Shown: one piece after another, positions 1 through 9,600 of the stretch
Position numbering within the stretch: the stretch's first letter is position 1
Layout of the letters: each line of letters starts with the position of its first letter
From: Solicoccozyma terricola
Taxonomy: Eukaryota; Basidiomycota; Tremellomycetes; Filobasidiales; Piskurozymaceae
Reading direction: 5' to 3'
Assembly: GCA_001600875.1 (NCBI GenBank)
Contig: BCLD01000002.1
Location: 988,290-1,027,789, forward strand
DNA: 39,500 bases
Translations under genes and position numbers: made by a program
The notes under the pieces: model-generated
The model's input: only the letters and a program-made list of their open reading frames with translations
Told to the model about the DNA's origin: nothing
Database searches by the model: none

Positions 1-558
1 GGGGACGTTAATGGGAGGACCGGCTGTTTCTAGTGGCAATGACAACCCACCAATTGACAATGTCAAGATTGCAGTACATGCAAAGAAGTAAATCGGACTT
101 GCGATCAGTGCAGCTCGAGTCGAATTCTTTCGAACGAGTACAGTGAATTTTGTGATCAAGAAAATAACTGCTGCGAATGCAGCTGCCAATGAAGGAGCTA
201 TAACGATTCATGTATTCAGCGATTTTATTCTTTTTTTTTTTTTTTTTTTTTTTGTCTTGGGGTAAATTCTTCTCTATACCCTTCTACTTACCGATAAGCA
301 TACCAGCAAAAATTGCTGCAAGACCTTTCCCATTATTCCAACCCCAATTCACTGCGTTTTTACCCCCAAGTGCGACTCCAACTCCTGCTAGAGCTGAAAC
401 GATACTATATGTAGTTGAAACGGGCCATGATCTCCTTGTTGCAATCATCAACCAGATACTCGATGCTGTTAGTGCACATACGAATGCGAGAAGTTCGATA
501 CCTGCGTTCTTTTGAAAAACGGATAGTGGCTGGAAGAGAAGAAGAAAGGGGCGGGGCG

Positions 559-651
<93 letters not shown>

Positions 652-1028
652 GTAGAGGGTTTCAAGGGAATTAGGTCGGTGGGTAGTCGCAGTCAAAGTT
701 CAATATGAAACAACTCACTATGATACCATTCTTGATGGTCCCTGCAACACGAGACCCCGCCAAGACTGCTCCAAGGAATTCAAATACCGCAGCTGCACAA
801 CAAGCCTGTCTTAGAGTAAGAGACCTAGAACTGACGGAGGTGGCGAAAGAGCTGTGTTGGGACGGGGTAAGACAGGTTAGTGGTGGGGGGGGGGGGACTG
901 TGGGGCAAACCCCGGAGGGTGGACATTACCCACTTTGCAACATCGTTGGCACCGATATTGAAAGCATCAAGAGCGGCGAATATGGTACCGAACGCGAAGA
1001 GGTAGTCCCATTGATGGAGGGGTGACAT
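1..1028 (-). CDS. PHO89: Pho89-type sodium/phosphate symporter, 5' part (runs off left edge)
   Basis: PiT-family inorganic phosphate transporter of the plasma membrane. Exons read on the minus strand: 934-1028, 719-851, 292-529 and 1-197 (continuing beyond the window); all junctions are GT-AG and keep frame. The start at 1028 begins MSPLHQWDYLFAFGTIF, and the PiT signature follows (NIGANDVAN, created across intron 1). Later exons give SFATSVSSRSLTLRQ, EFLGAVLAGSRVAGTIKNGI, SIWLMIATRRSWPVSTTYSI and a further hydrophobic stretch. These match fungal Pho89/pho-4 proteins as I remember them. About 220 residues are visible of a family usually near 570-600. Intron 2 (530-718) contains a 91-base G run and intron 3 a 23-base T run. 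Upstream CACGTT sites suggest phosphate control. Identity is firm; the 3' end is not visible. Confidence 0.93.
560..650. repeat. 91-base pure G homopolymer inside PHO89 intron 2
   Basis: Uninterrupted G on the plus strand, which is a poly-C tract in the transcript, about 30 bases upstream of the intron 2 acceptor at 530-532. It may be a real expansion of the polypyrimidine tract or an artifact of sequencing and assembly. Its length should not be trusted from this assembly. Confidence 0.9.
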
Positions 1029-1271
1029 GTTTGAGATTCGGGAGTGTTGGGTTTGATGGAGAGTTGTCGGTGTGGCTATCTTGTTCGCTGGATCACCTTC
1101 CCCTGCTCTTACTATATACACCTTTCCTCGAATACTACATAGCTACAGACAACAACCATCAAATTCGATCTCTTCCTTCGTTTCAAAGCAACAAACGGCG
1201 GTCCGATGTCGGAGGAAGGGAGATAACTGGGACGAATAAAGCTTTCTAACCACAATAAATGCTTGTCCAGA

Positions 1272-1433
1272 CACGTTCTGTGTTGGAAAGGTGGGCGGGG
1301 TTGGGGATGTTGGGATGGTGTGGTATGGAGCAATCATGAAGCTGCGTTTCGCAGCCATTCGAGCCGCCAACGTGCGCTCGTCGCTGTCTCTTCTCTCTTG
1401 ACAACATCCACCCTTGTTCACCATACCAACGTG
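1272..1433. promoter_or_regulatory. Three CACGTT/AACGTG sites upstream of PHO89
   Basis: CACGTT at 1272-1277 and its reverse complement AACGTG at 1369-1374 and 1428-1433, between 245 and 405 bases upstream of the PHO89 start. CACGTT is a known lower-affinity core for Pho4-type bHLH regulators. The sites are visible; regulation is inferred. Otherwise 1029-1616 shows no gene that I can support. Confidence 0.4.
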
Positions 1434-1669
1434 CGCCGAGCCACTCCTCGACGGTTCCTTGGCAGTGGCGGTCGGTGGCGGGTGGCGCGGGGCGCGTGGC
1501 GGCGACCCACACGACCCCCCCGAATTAAACCGGGAAAATTCAATTCTAACACTCCCGCTCAGGAGTAGGTATGTGCATCGTACATCCGCAGAATGTGCTC
1601 TTCGGCTGCAACGAGTGATATAATTCAATTTCATCACGTTTGATTACACTACTACACACGTTCACGGCA

Positions 1670-2459
1670 TTAGTCGGCAGACTGACTGTAATCGGTGGTT
1701 TCAATAGTCCAATATGACAAAATAGTCTCTATCCGCTGCTCTACCGTTTGTAGAATCCGTGACATAGCGCCAGGTGCGGACTGGGAGCCATCATACTGCG
1801 AGGACGCATGTGTGGAATTTAGCGTCTCCACCTGAGAGTCGGCATCTTTGTAATCTCTCCCTTCCGAAACCTCTGGGTCCCGCGGAATCGATAATTTCAC
1901 AATGAGTGTGAGCTGGAGCTTTCTGAGACCACCGGCCTCTCCAACATCTTCGCATTTCATCTTGATCGAAACACTACAGTCGAGGTCCTCGGGTTCGTAG
2001 ACACGGTCCAACCATTCCCATTCAGGAAGCTTTGGGACAGAGATTACTTTATTCCCCATTCGACTGCTATTGAGATCCTGGTTGCTACCCACCTGAAGAA
2101 AGGTCAGGCATGCACAAACAGTCAGTCAACGAGAAGCTCGAGTGAAGATACATCGAACAACATACTGTCTTGTGGTTATCCAATTCCCCATGGGTAAGTT
2201 TGCCAATAGTAGCCTTACTCAGATACCCCTTTGGAAGCAAGTGGCGCGCGAAGTCATACACCTGTTTGCATCAATGAATAGTCAGTTATGTGATGTGCAC
2301 CGGACATCTGTCCCCCAAGTTACGTACCGCAGCATAATCTTCTTCAGTCCAACGATGAGTAGCCCCCATGGGTATCTTGAGGAAGCGCTCCACATGTTCG
2401 GGATCTTCCATTTGCTGTGGTACCGCCGGTGCTTTCTCAGCCAGTGTTTCATCATCCAT
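1670..2459 (-). CDS. Small three-exon protein, family member A (unknown function)
   Basis: Exons on the minus strand: 2328-2459 (44 codons), 2166-2261 (32 codons) and 1670-2092 (140 codons plus stop), giving 216 aa. Both introns are phase 0. The protein starts MDDETLAEKAPAVPQQ. Exon 2 opens VYDFARHLLP, which lines up position by position with exon 2 of genes B, C and D. Exon 3 encodes a hydrophilic-hydrophobic alternating stretch (KLQLTLIVKLSIPRDPEV) suggestive of beta strands, then an S/Q-rich part and a helical C-terminus. I see no signal peptide, membrane span or known domain. It lies directly upstream of PHO89 on the same strand, and its own promoter is the duplicated segment at 2460-2920. 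I do not recognise the family. The model rests on consistent splicing and on conservation with its paralogs. Confidence 0.7.
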
Positions 2460-3079
2460 CGTCAAGGAAATGTAATAGCAGCAAATATGTATCAGGTAAA
2501 GGTGGGAGATTGTTTTTGAAAGGGGTTTGCAGGTCATCCCTTGAACAGGACTTTCCCTTTTTATAGTAAATTTTGACCCCATCTTTTTGGAGAAGGGTTG
2601 CCGTTGCCTTTTTGACGTATGAAAGGAGTTTGGCTATGCTCAAACATGTCCAATGTCCTTTATCTCATATCACACTTGCTTCCCAGATTGCTCCCTTGTT
2701 GTGCGTTATCTTCACTCCTCCTTATCTCTCCCTGTCCTGGCGCACTACTTACTTGATCAAAGGGTTATAACGTAACAAGAGAGACTAATTATAGCTAAAG
2801 GATATCACTCTTGAAAAGGATGGTCACATAAGAACCCAACCACAGACCTTGGCTGACTGACCCGATTCAAGTTCACAGTCTTCAAAAGGATTGTTAGATG
2901 GACATGCCCCCCTTCCCTCGAAAAGTATATAATTCATTTTCATCATGTTTGATTACACTACCCACGTTCACGGCACTGCGAGGCACTAGCTATCCTCAGC
3001 ACCTATCACCCTCACATTCCCCTCACCTCGCTCACCCAGGTATGGCAGAGAGACTCAGGTTTTTTGAAACGAACAAGCG

Positions 3080-3816
3080 TTAGTTCCTCGTCGAGGGGTT
3101 ATAATCATTGTTGATCGTTAGGGATGCACCACCCATTTGCTGGAAGCCTTCATTTGTATCCGTATAGGAATCCCCTTCCGATTCATAGCCAGAATCACTT
3201 TGACTTTCTTCGGTATGCAACAATGTTGACTCGAGCTCGAGCAAGTCTTCATTCCCTTCCACGTTCTTCTCCACTAGAGGACATTCCTGCCGAATCACTA
3301 AAAACATGATCTGCCCTTTGTAAGTGACATCATCGTCGTCTGGTCTGAGTTCCTTTTTCCATTCAAATTCGAGCCAGAAATAAAAGGGAGGGTTGCCACT
3401 CGACTTGAAGTTATAGGGGAGCGAATCCCAGTAAACGCGCTTGGGCATCAGGATCCGTTTCGCTGCTGTTACTTTACCAAGACTGCGCTAAAAGTAGGTA
3501 AGGCATGTGCCGTAAACTCAGTCAACCGGTAGCGCTAGTGTCGAGACAATGAACAACGTACTGATTGGGGGACTTCCCAAGGAATATGATTTTCCATCTC
3601 AGCCTCAGTCGGGAAACAATGTGGCATTACTTTCCTCACGGCCTCCAAAACCTGTTTGTATCGGTAAATGGCGGTTAGTCTTAGGGTGTTCACCGGCACA
3701 TCTGTTCCCAAGTTACGTACCTCTTCAGCAGTTGCCTTGGCTTCGGTGGGTATCTCGTCAAGGAGCTTCGTGAACGCGTCATCCTTACATTGTGGTTGCT
3801 GACTTTCAGCATCCAT
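3080..3816 (-). CDS. Small three-exon protein, family member B (unknown function)
   Basis: Exons on the minus strand: 3721-3816 (32 codons), 3562-3651 (30 codons) and 3080-3487 (135 codons plus stop), giving 197 aa, again with two phase 0 introns. It starts MDAESQQPQCKDDAF. Exon 2 opens VLEAVRKVMP. Exon 3 contains RVYWDSLPYNF, a beta-like segment (PPFYFWLEFEW, then GQIMFLVIRQ) and an acidic Ser/Glu-rich tail ending NNDYNPSTRN. Intron 1 begins with the same 14 bases as intron 1 of gene A (GTACGTAACTTGGG), and the 5' leader is also similar, while the encoded proteins share little beyond architecture. It is the tandem duplicate of gene A. Function is unknown. Confidence 0.72.
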
Positions 3817-3959
3817 CTTCAAGGATATGTAATAACTGTCAGAAATGTGTGAGGTAAAGGTGGTCAAGTGTCGTTACAAGTGGGTGGTAGATCATTCCTC
3901 GAATAAGACTTTTGCCTTTTCTGCTGGATTTAACCCACATATTTTGGGATTGGGGCCTT

Positions 3960-4640
3960 TTGAAGTATGAAAGGAGTTTGGCGGAGCTCAAACAGACCCA
4001 GTGTCTCCCTTCCTCATATCACGCTTGCTTCAGAGTTTTCTCTTTTGTTGTCCTTTATCCATACCCCCTCCTCATCTTTCCTCGTGCTAGGGTACGATGC
4101 TGGCGGGCTTATTTGATCGTGGGGTTGAAACAACAGAGACTAAGTATAGCTAATGGATATATCTCTCATAAAGGGTGGCAGACGCTGCGTCACACGAGAA
4201 AGATTTGGTTTTTAGACGGAATTGCCAACCACAGACCGATTCAAGTTCACAGTCTTCAAAGGCATTGTAGGAGGGACATGCCGCCCTTCCCACGAAACAA
4301 GCAATGCTGTAAATTGGATGAAAAATGGACGGGGGTCAATCTCAGCCTAGCAATCGAAGTGAAGCAGACATAGCGTCAACATGTTTCTTAGCGCGGCGGT
4401 CGGATGGAAGGATTTATGCCCAGTACTGTCTATATATGACTAACGCAGTGATCTGAACCAATCGATAAAGTATGATTTCGCCTTGTTCAATCAACTGATA
4501 ACCTGTTGCGCGACCGTTCAAAGCAGGAAGGGGCAAACTCAGCGCAAATCAAGCCCTTATCTCATCGCACACTTGCTTCTCCATTCCTTCCTTTGTTTTC
4601 TGCCATTGATATTGTACACCGTTATACCCCCCTGTTTCCA
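3960..4640 (-). promoter_or_regulatory. Upstream region of gene B with repeated promoter-like blocks
   Basis: A block containing CTCATATCACGCTTGCTTC at 4013-4031 recurs upstream of gene A at about 2664 (one base different), and in weaker form at 4560-4577 (CTCATCGCACACTTGCTTC). The third copy has no gene directly downstream, so it may be a remnant of a lost family member. I find no supported gene in 3817-4796. Confidence 0.4.
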
Positions 4641-4796
4641 GAAAGTGCATCGTATCCGCGAGATCAATCATGCGTCGGGAACAGAGGGGGACTCTCACGC
4701 GAAGGGAACTACTAGCTTGAAAACGGTGGCGGTGGCGAATCGGCGAGGGAGTTCACAAACTGCAATATGTATCAGACCTCATTATATAGGTGACAT

Positions 4797-5308
4797 ATGA
4801 GAGTAACTACAACCGTATTTGAGGCAGTGGGATGTTCGCATTTTGACGTTAGTCGGGAAAGGTTTGATGGGGGAACATTCAAAATAGTTCAGACTTCGTT
4901 TACGGTTAGAAATGTTCAACAAGATAACATCAAATGATGATAGACTTCCGGTTGCACCCATCCAATACGTGAGAGGTGGAAAGATCGAAATGAAGAAGAA
5001 CGGGAAAGTGGAGATACATAGTGAGCTCTACACAGATATGATGAAGCTTGGTACGATTGCACCACCCGGTCCTCTATTTATAGATTGTCATGCTGCTGAG
5101 TTCTCTCTGAAGGAAGCACAGTCACGTGACTGTAAAAGAAGCGCCAACCTTTTCTCATCCTTGCAATTGTACTATTTGTAGTGAGATAGATAAGGATATC
5201 TCAGTCCAGTCCGAATCTGACTGTGTAGTTGACCTTTCTGAGTTGGTTGAACCTAACGATTGGAGACTGATTTGGGAGGCGCTCAACCGTTTCACCAAAG
5301 ACGTCTGA
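4797..5308 (+). pseudogene. Protein-like sequence split over three frames (unknown)
   Basis: Three consecutive protein-like segments each need a frame change. Starting with ATG at 4797: MRVTTTVFEAVGCSHFDV to FTVRNVQQDNIK. From 4912 in the next frame: YVRGGKIEMKKNGKVEIHS to IDCHAAEFSLKEA. From about 5126 in the third frame: HPCNCTICSEIDKD to LNRFTKDV, ending at 5308. The amino-acid character (regular charge and hydrophobic pattern, a C-x-C-x-x-C) looks coding, but no normal intron joins the frames. It may be a decayed gene, a gene with sequencing indels, or chance. A perfect palindrome (5118-5133) lies at the second frame change. I do not recognise the family. Confidence 0.33.
5118..5133. promoter_or_regulatory. 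16-bp perfect palindrome centred on CACGTG
   Basis: ACAGTCACGTGACTGT reads the same on both strands. The core TCACGTGA is the classic Cbf1/USF-type bHLH site. It lies inside the broken reading frame at 4797-5308 and 855 bases upstream of the gene C start, so its target is unclear. Confidence 0.5.
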
Positions 5309-5398
5309 TCTGGTTCGTCCGGAACAGAATTCTGCTCCGATTGCTGACTGTGAAGCAACTAGCAGGACGTTCCTGTCAATGGATCTCTGCGGCTTCTT

Positions 5399-5988
5399 TC
5401 ACTTGCCAGTGTCACTTACTGGTCCACCTCGAACGTGCCAGTCTATATACAGCTTGTGATGACACTCCTGATATTTACGAAGGCCGAAAACGATGAAATT
5501 TTCCTGTGGCACGATGACGATGACCAACTCGACAAAGTCGGCATCACCAGGCACTTGAAAGTAGTAAAAGATATCTCGCCATGTAGCCAATGGGTGTGTG
5601 CGGAGAGCCGGACTTTCCCTACGCGTCACCTCGCGCAGTCTGTGGAGTCGCCCCGCGCGAAGAAGATCGTCCTGTAAGATGAACAGAGAGTCAATCAGTG
5701 ATGTAAAACTAGGTGATGAGAACAAAAAATAGCATACCCGGGATTCATTTGTCGGATGATCGAAGACGCTCGCACCGTTCTCATTCAGTGGAGACTCCCA
5801 AGACTCGGGCATAACTTGACGCAGAGATTCAAAAACCTGTCAATCGAGGCAGCGGTCTTTAGTATGATGATTGTCCTCCTTATGGGAAAATCAGTACGTA
5901 CCACGTCCTTCGTCCCAACCACTTCCCTCATTTTCAGAAATTCTCTCATCTCCTTCGTCACCTCTAGTGGTTCCGGTTGTTCTGGCAT
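5399..5988 (-). CDS. Small three-exon protein, family member C (unknown function)
   Basis: Exons on the minus strand: 5902-5988 (29 codons), 5738-5836 (33 codons) and 5399-5671 (90 codons plus stop), giving 152 aa with two phase 0 introns. It starts MPEQPEPLEVTKEMREF. Exon 2 opens VFESLRQVMP, close to VLEAVRKVMP of gene B. Exon 3 carries a basic helix (LHRLREVTRRES), then TWRDIFYYFQV and a strongly hydrophobic beta-like stretch (FVELVIVIVPQENFIVFGL), paralleling the exon 3 layout of gene B. It is more diverged and shorter than A and B and lacks their acidic tail. It is transcribed away from RAV1, from a 710-bp shared intergenic region with a duplicated element. Function is unknown. Confidence 0.7.
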
Positions 5989-6073
5989 TATAAAGATGTA
6001 AGTTTGCAATGATGGATGAATGAAGATATGGCTGCATGATAGCTCAACAACAATTCTGGGTGGTGCCTTATGT

Positions 6074-6442
6074 AGGAGCTCCCTCCACTCGGCTGTCTAA
6101 TTCACCTCCTGCGCGGCCCTTCAACATCAGGAAGGGTGAATCTGCATCCAAGGATCAAACCAAGGCCGCTCGCTGCATCACAAGGTTGCATCGCGAAACA
6201 TTCCTTTGTTTCCCCCTTATATCGCCGCACCCAGCCCCACTCCTCAAAACGGAGATTCCGGGGCAACTTCTTATAGAGGAGCTGTCCCTGCTCGTTTGTC
6301 TAATTTAACTCCTGCGCGGCCCTTCAACAACAGGAAGGGTTGAATCTGCATCCAAGGACCAAACCAAGGCCGCTCATCACAAACTTGCATCTCGAAACAT
6401 TCCTTTGTTTCCCCTTATATCACCGCACTCACCCCGACTCCC
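6074..6442. repeat. Direct duplication in the gene C / RAV1 intergenic region
   Basis: Copy 1 is about 6074-6243 and copy 2 about 6274-6442. Shared blocks include CCTGCGCGGCCCTTCAACA, GAATCTGCATCCAAGGA and AAACATTCCTTTGTTTCCCC. The copies differ by scattered substitutions and small indels, so the duplication is not recent. Position suggests a duplicated promoter of gene C (minus strand), but RAV1 lies on the other side. Confidence 0.8.
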
Positions 6443-6698
6443 TAGTTGTCCCGCAAGTGTATCATGCCGGCGAAACTGCTTGAGGCCGGAACAAGCGAGA
6501 GAGAGTGAGAGACATCCGTTGAGGGTTGTGGCGATGGCGGTGGCGAATGATGAATGAATGATGACGTGTCATGCCACGAGGTCTGGACCACTTAGTAGCA
6601 ACTCGACCATTTCGATAGTATCTGATCGACGAAAGTAGGCTGGCATCAAAGTAGACTGTGGATTGTCTAGAGTGACATCCATTTCTCGAGGCATCGAC

Positions 6699-9600
6699 AT
6701 GTTTCAACTCTCTCAAACGGTCCTCGGGAAGATCAATCAGTCAAAATATGAGCAAACGGTCACGCACCTCTCGTATCGCGGTGTGAATTACATTGTATGT
6801 TTTCCAAATTGATGTTCACGGTCTCTAGGTGTACCGCTAACATTCACTGATTTCCTTCGATCATTCAGGCATATGCTACATTCGATGATGTTCTCGTCCT
6901 TGATACCGATCTCAACCTCTTATCAACCTTTCGATTCGGAGATGAAGTTCATAGTCGATCGTCATCCATTGCTTCGTCGGGAAAGGGTATAACAGGAGTG
7001 ATTGGTGATGATACTGGGTTGGTGAGTCCTTCATCTACATCTGCACACTACACGCTGTGAAATACTGATGACTTGAACGTTTGGGTCCAAATGTAGCTGT
7101 TAGCATGGAAAGAGAATCTTTTGGTTGTATGGAGATGTAAACCTGGGAATGCAAGTGGGAAAGGTAATGAAGAGCTGATCTGGAAGGTGATTACCGTCCT
7201 ATCGACTGGCGGGGAGATTGAATGTCTGGCTTTTGAACAAGGTGCGCGTGGATGAATGTCTTGTAGACGGTTATGAAGAGAAAGCGCTGACTTCTCTACA
7301 CTTCGATCTTTCATCGTCTCACATCATATAATATCAACGTCATACCACCGTTACTCGTCTCTCGCTAGACCTCGTGGCGGTAACGACATCTGAGGGTTTC
7401 GAGATATGGAAAACGGATATGCAAGCGGACGTCAATGTCTGGGACAGGATATGGACGTCTAAGAATACAGAGACAGATAAAGAGATCAAGTGGTTGGGAA
7501 TTGGGAAAGGAATGAGTCATCTGGCAGTTCTGGAACAAGTGAGTTGAATCCCCACTGCAGTTGTAATTTACCGATATTAATCGAGTTGGATGTTCCGCGG
7601 AATAGGAGAGTAAATTCGTCAACATCATGACGTTGGATAAACATGGAGTTCCCATTGGCCAAATCCAACGATTACGACATACGCGGATTGTTGATCGTGT
7701 GATTTGGAGAAGACCGAGGGATTCAACGTAAGTAGAGAATGAAACGCCTTGTGTCTAACCGAATGCTGATTGTGGTATGTTGACGGTGTCCAGAGCCGAT
7801 CCTTCTCTTTATACGATAGCGACCGACGATGTTGTTAGAATATGGAGTCCGGTGATTGACGATCCGACGTGGTTCCAAATGGTGTGGTGTTTAGGAATGC
7901 GACAATACGGAATAGGAGGTATAACTACCAGACGGACATTGAAAGGACAGGAGATAATCGAGTCCGGGACGTCGACTAGTTCATCGAGTAAGAGCTTGCC
8001 GTGTTTTATTGTTGATTATCCGATCATTCGATCGATGAGATCTGATACTGAAAAGGCGGCGGAACTCGTCTCGAATGGCGGAGCGAATGGAAAGGGGAGG
8101 AAGTCAGGCGTAGAAATGGATGATCAGGAAGAAATGATTTGTTGGTGTGAAGAGGATGGAAGTCTTTGGAAGGCGACGTTGCCGGTGAGTAGAGGCACTT
8201 ACCTCTCGGACTACCTGTATCTAAAAGCTCACGTTGATATGTTCCGGAATAGGATGTGGAAAAGAAACCCCCTTCGCTTTTGCGGGTGAATAAAGCTTTC
8301 AGATATGGTCAACTAAGATCTGAAGGAAAAGCGAGAATAGACGGTGTACGATGGGATATTTTACCAGCTGGAAAGACGGACAAACTCAAGATTCTCGTCC
8401 AATCTGGAGCGTCAATCTCTATCCTAGATTTGACACTACGATCGGACCCAAAGGCCAAACTCGGCTCCATGTACGAGCTGTCGGAACACCACGGACCGCC
8501 AGGCATGACTTCCGCTTCCTCTCTTAACCTCGACCAACCGATATCATACCTCGCGCGTACACCGAATGGTAGAGGTCTCCTCTCTGTAGGTACGAATGGC
8601 CAGCATACTGTATGGACGATCGGTACGCAGGCGGATGGAACCGATGCAGTCGGCAGATTGGCAGGAAGAGCGCAGTGGAATATGGCGAATGGCAAGGAAG
8701 ACGGGTGTGTGACTGCCTCGGCTATCTTCGCTGGCGCAAGAGGCCTCGTGCGAGCGGCGGACGACAAGGTCACCCTTCATCACGTCAACTCTGACGGTAC
8801 ATTTACATCCGGTATCGATCTCCCGTCCTTCCGCGCAGGCGACAAGATCGAGGTCATCGTCGCTACCTCGGATGTCGATGATGGAGTTACCGCTCGTGAA
8901 ACGCGCACGCAACAGACCTACATTATCGCAGCATGCGAGGACGCCGCGGTGTATGTCTGGCTCGTCGAGGGAGCGGGAACGTCCGTGATCGGTCCCGAGG
9001 GATACATTCCGACAGCGCGACTCATGTCCAGATACGTCCTGGGCGCGAGGGACGATCAGAACACAAAGGCGTCGGACTCCACCACTCTCCCGGCTTTTGT
9101 GCTTCCAGTTGACCCTATGGGATGGCATACGTCAACAGTTGACTGGGAGTCTCACGCGGCGCTCCAGGATATGGTCCTCACTATATCCCAGAGTGGAGAC
9201 CTTGAATTCTGGAAGCCAACAACACAGGACGATGTGTCGAGCGACGGTTCCCCTCGTCTTGGGCGGACTTGGTCCCGAACGGGACTGGTTCACTCAGGCA
9301 AGTCAAGTCTGGTGCTAGCAAGGTGTAGCGCACGTAAGAAGACCGCTCTTGGTGAGTATCTCTTGCGCAATTTATGAGCCGTTCTGTTCCCCCCACCCAG
9401 CTCACCCGGCTCGATTTTCGGTCTACAGTCAATCAGGTTGCGACCACCCAAGAGCTGAGCATCTGGGATTCCCATTTCACCGAGTTTTCTACTGGACTAG
9501 AGCATAGCAAAACATACAGGTCAGGTTTCCGTGATTATAGGAGCTTGTCCTTTAACTGATGCATCCCGTCCAATTTCAGCGATCCCATTACCGACCTTGA

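Larger units (their letters stand above)
1617..4300. repeat. Tandem duplication of a 1.3-1.4 kb gene unit (genes A and B)
   Basis: Unit 1 is about 1617-2923 and unit 2 about 2924-4300. Both begin with the same stretch (TATAATTCA, then TTTGATTACACTAC and CACGTTCACGGCA), carry a minus-strand three-exon gene, share 17 identical bases upstream of the gene (2617-2633 and 3965-3981), and end with the same block containing TTCAAGTTCACAGTCTTCAAA-type sequence followed by GGACATGCC. The boundaries are approximate. Confidence 0.8.

Noticed and set aside
405..708. Open frames on both strands through the G run (poly-Gly or poly-Pro)
   Set aside because: Created by the homopolymer inside PHO89 intron 2; the PHO89 exons on either side explain the region.
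1143..1637. 164-codon minus-strand frame upstream of PHO89
   Set aside because: No motif or splice support, and it overlaps the end of the duplicated unit and the PHO89 promoter.
8309..9128. Long minus-strand frames opposite RAV1 exon 7
   Set aside because: Antisense to a well-supported coding exon and without recognisable domains.
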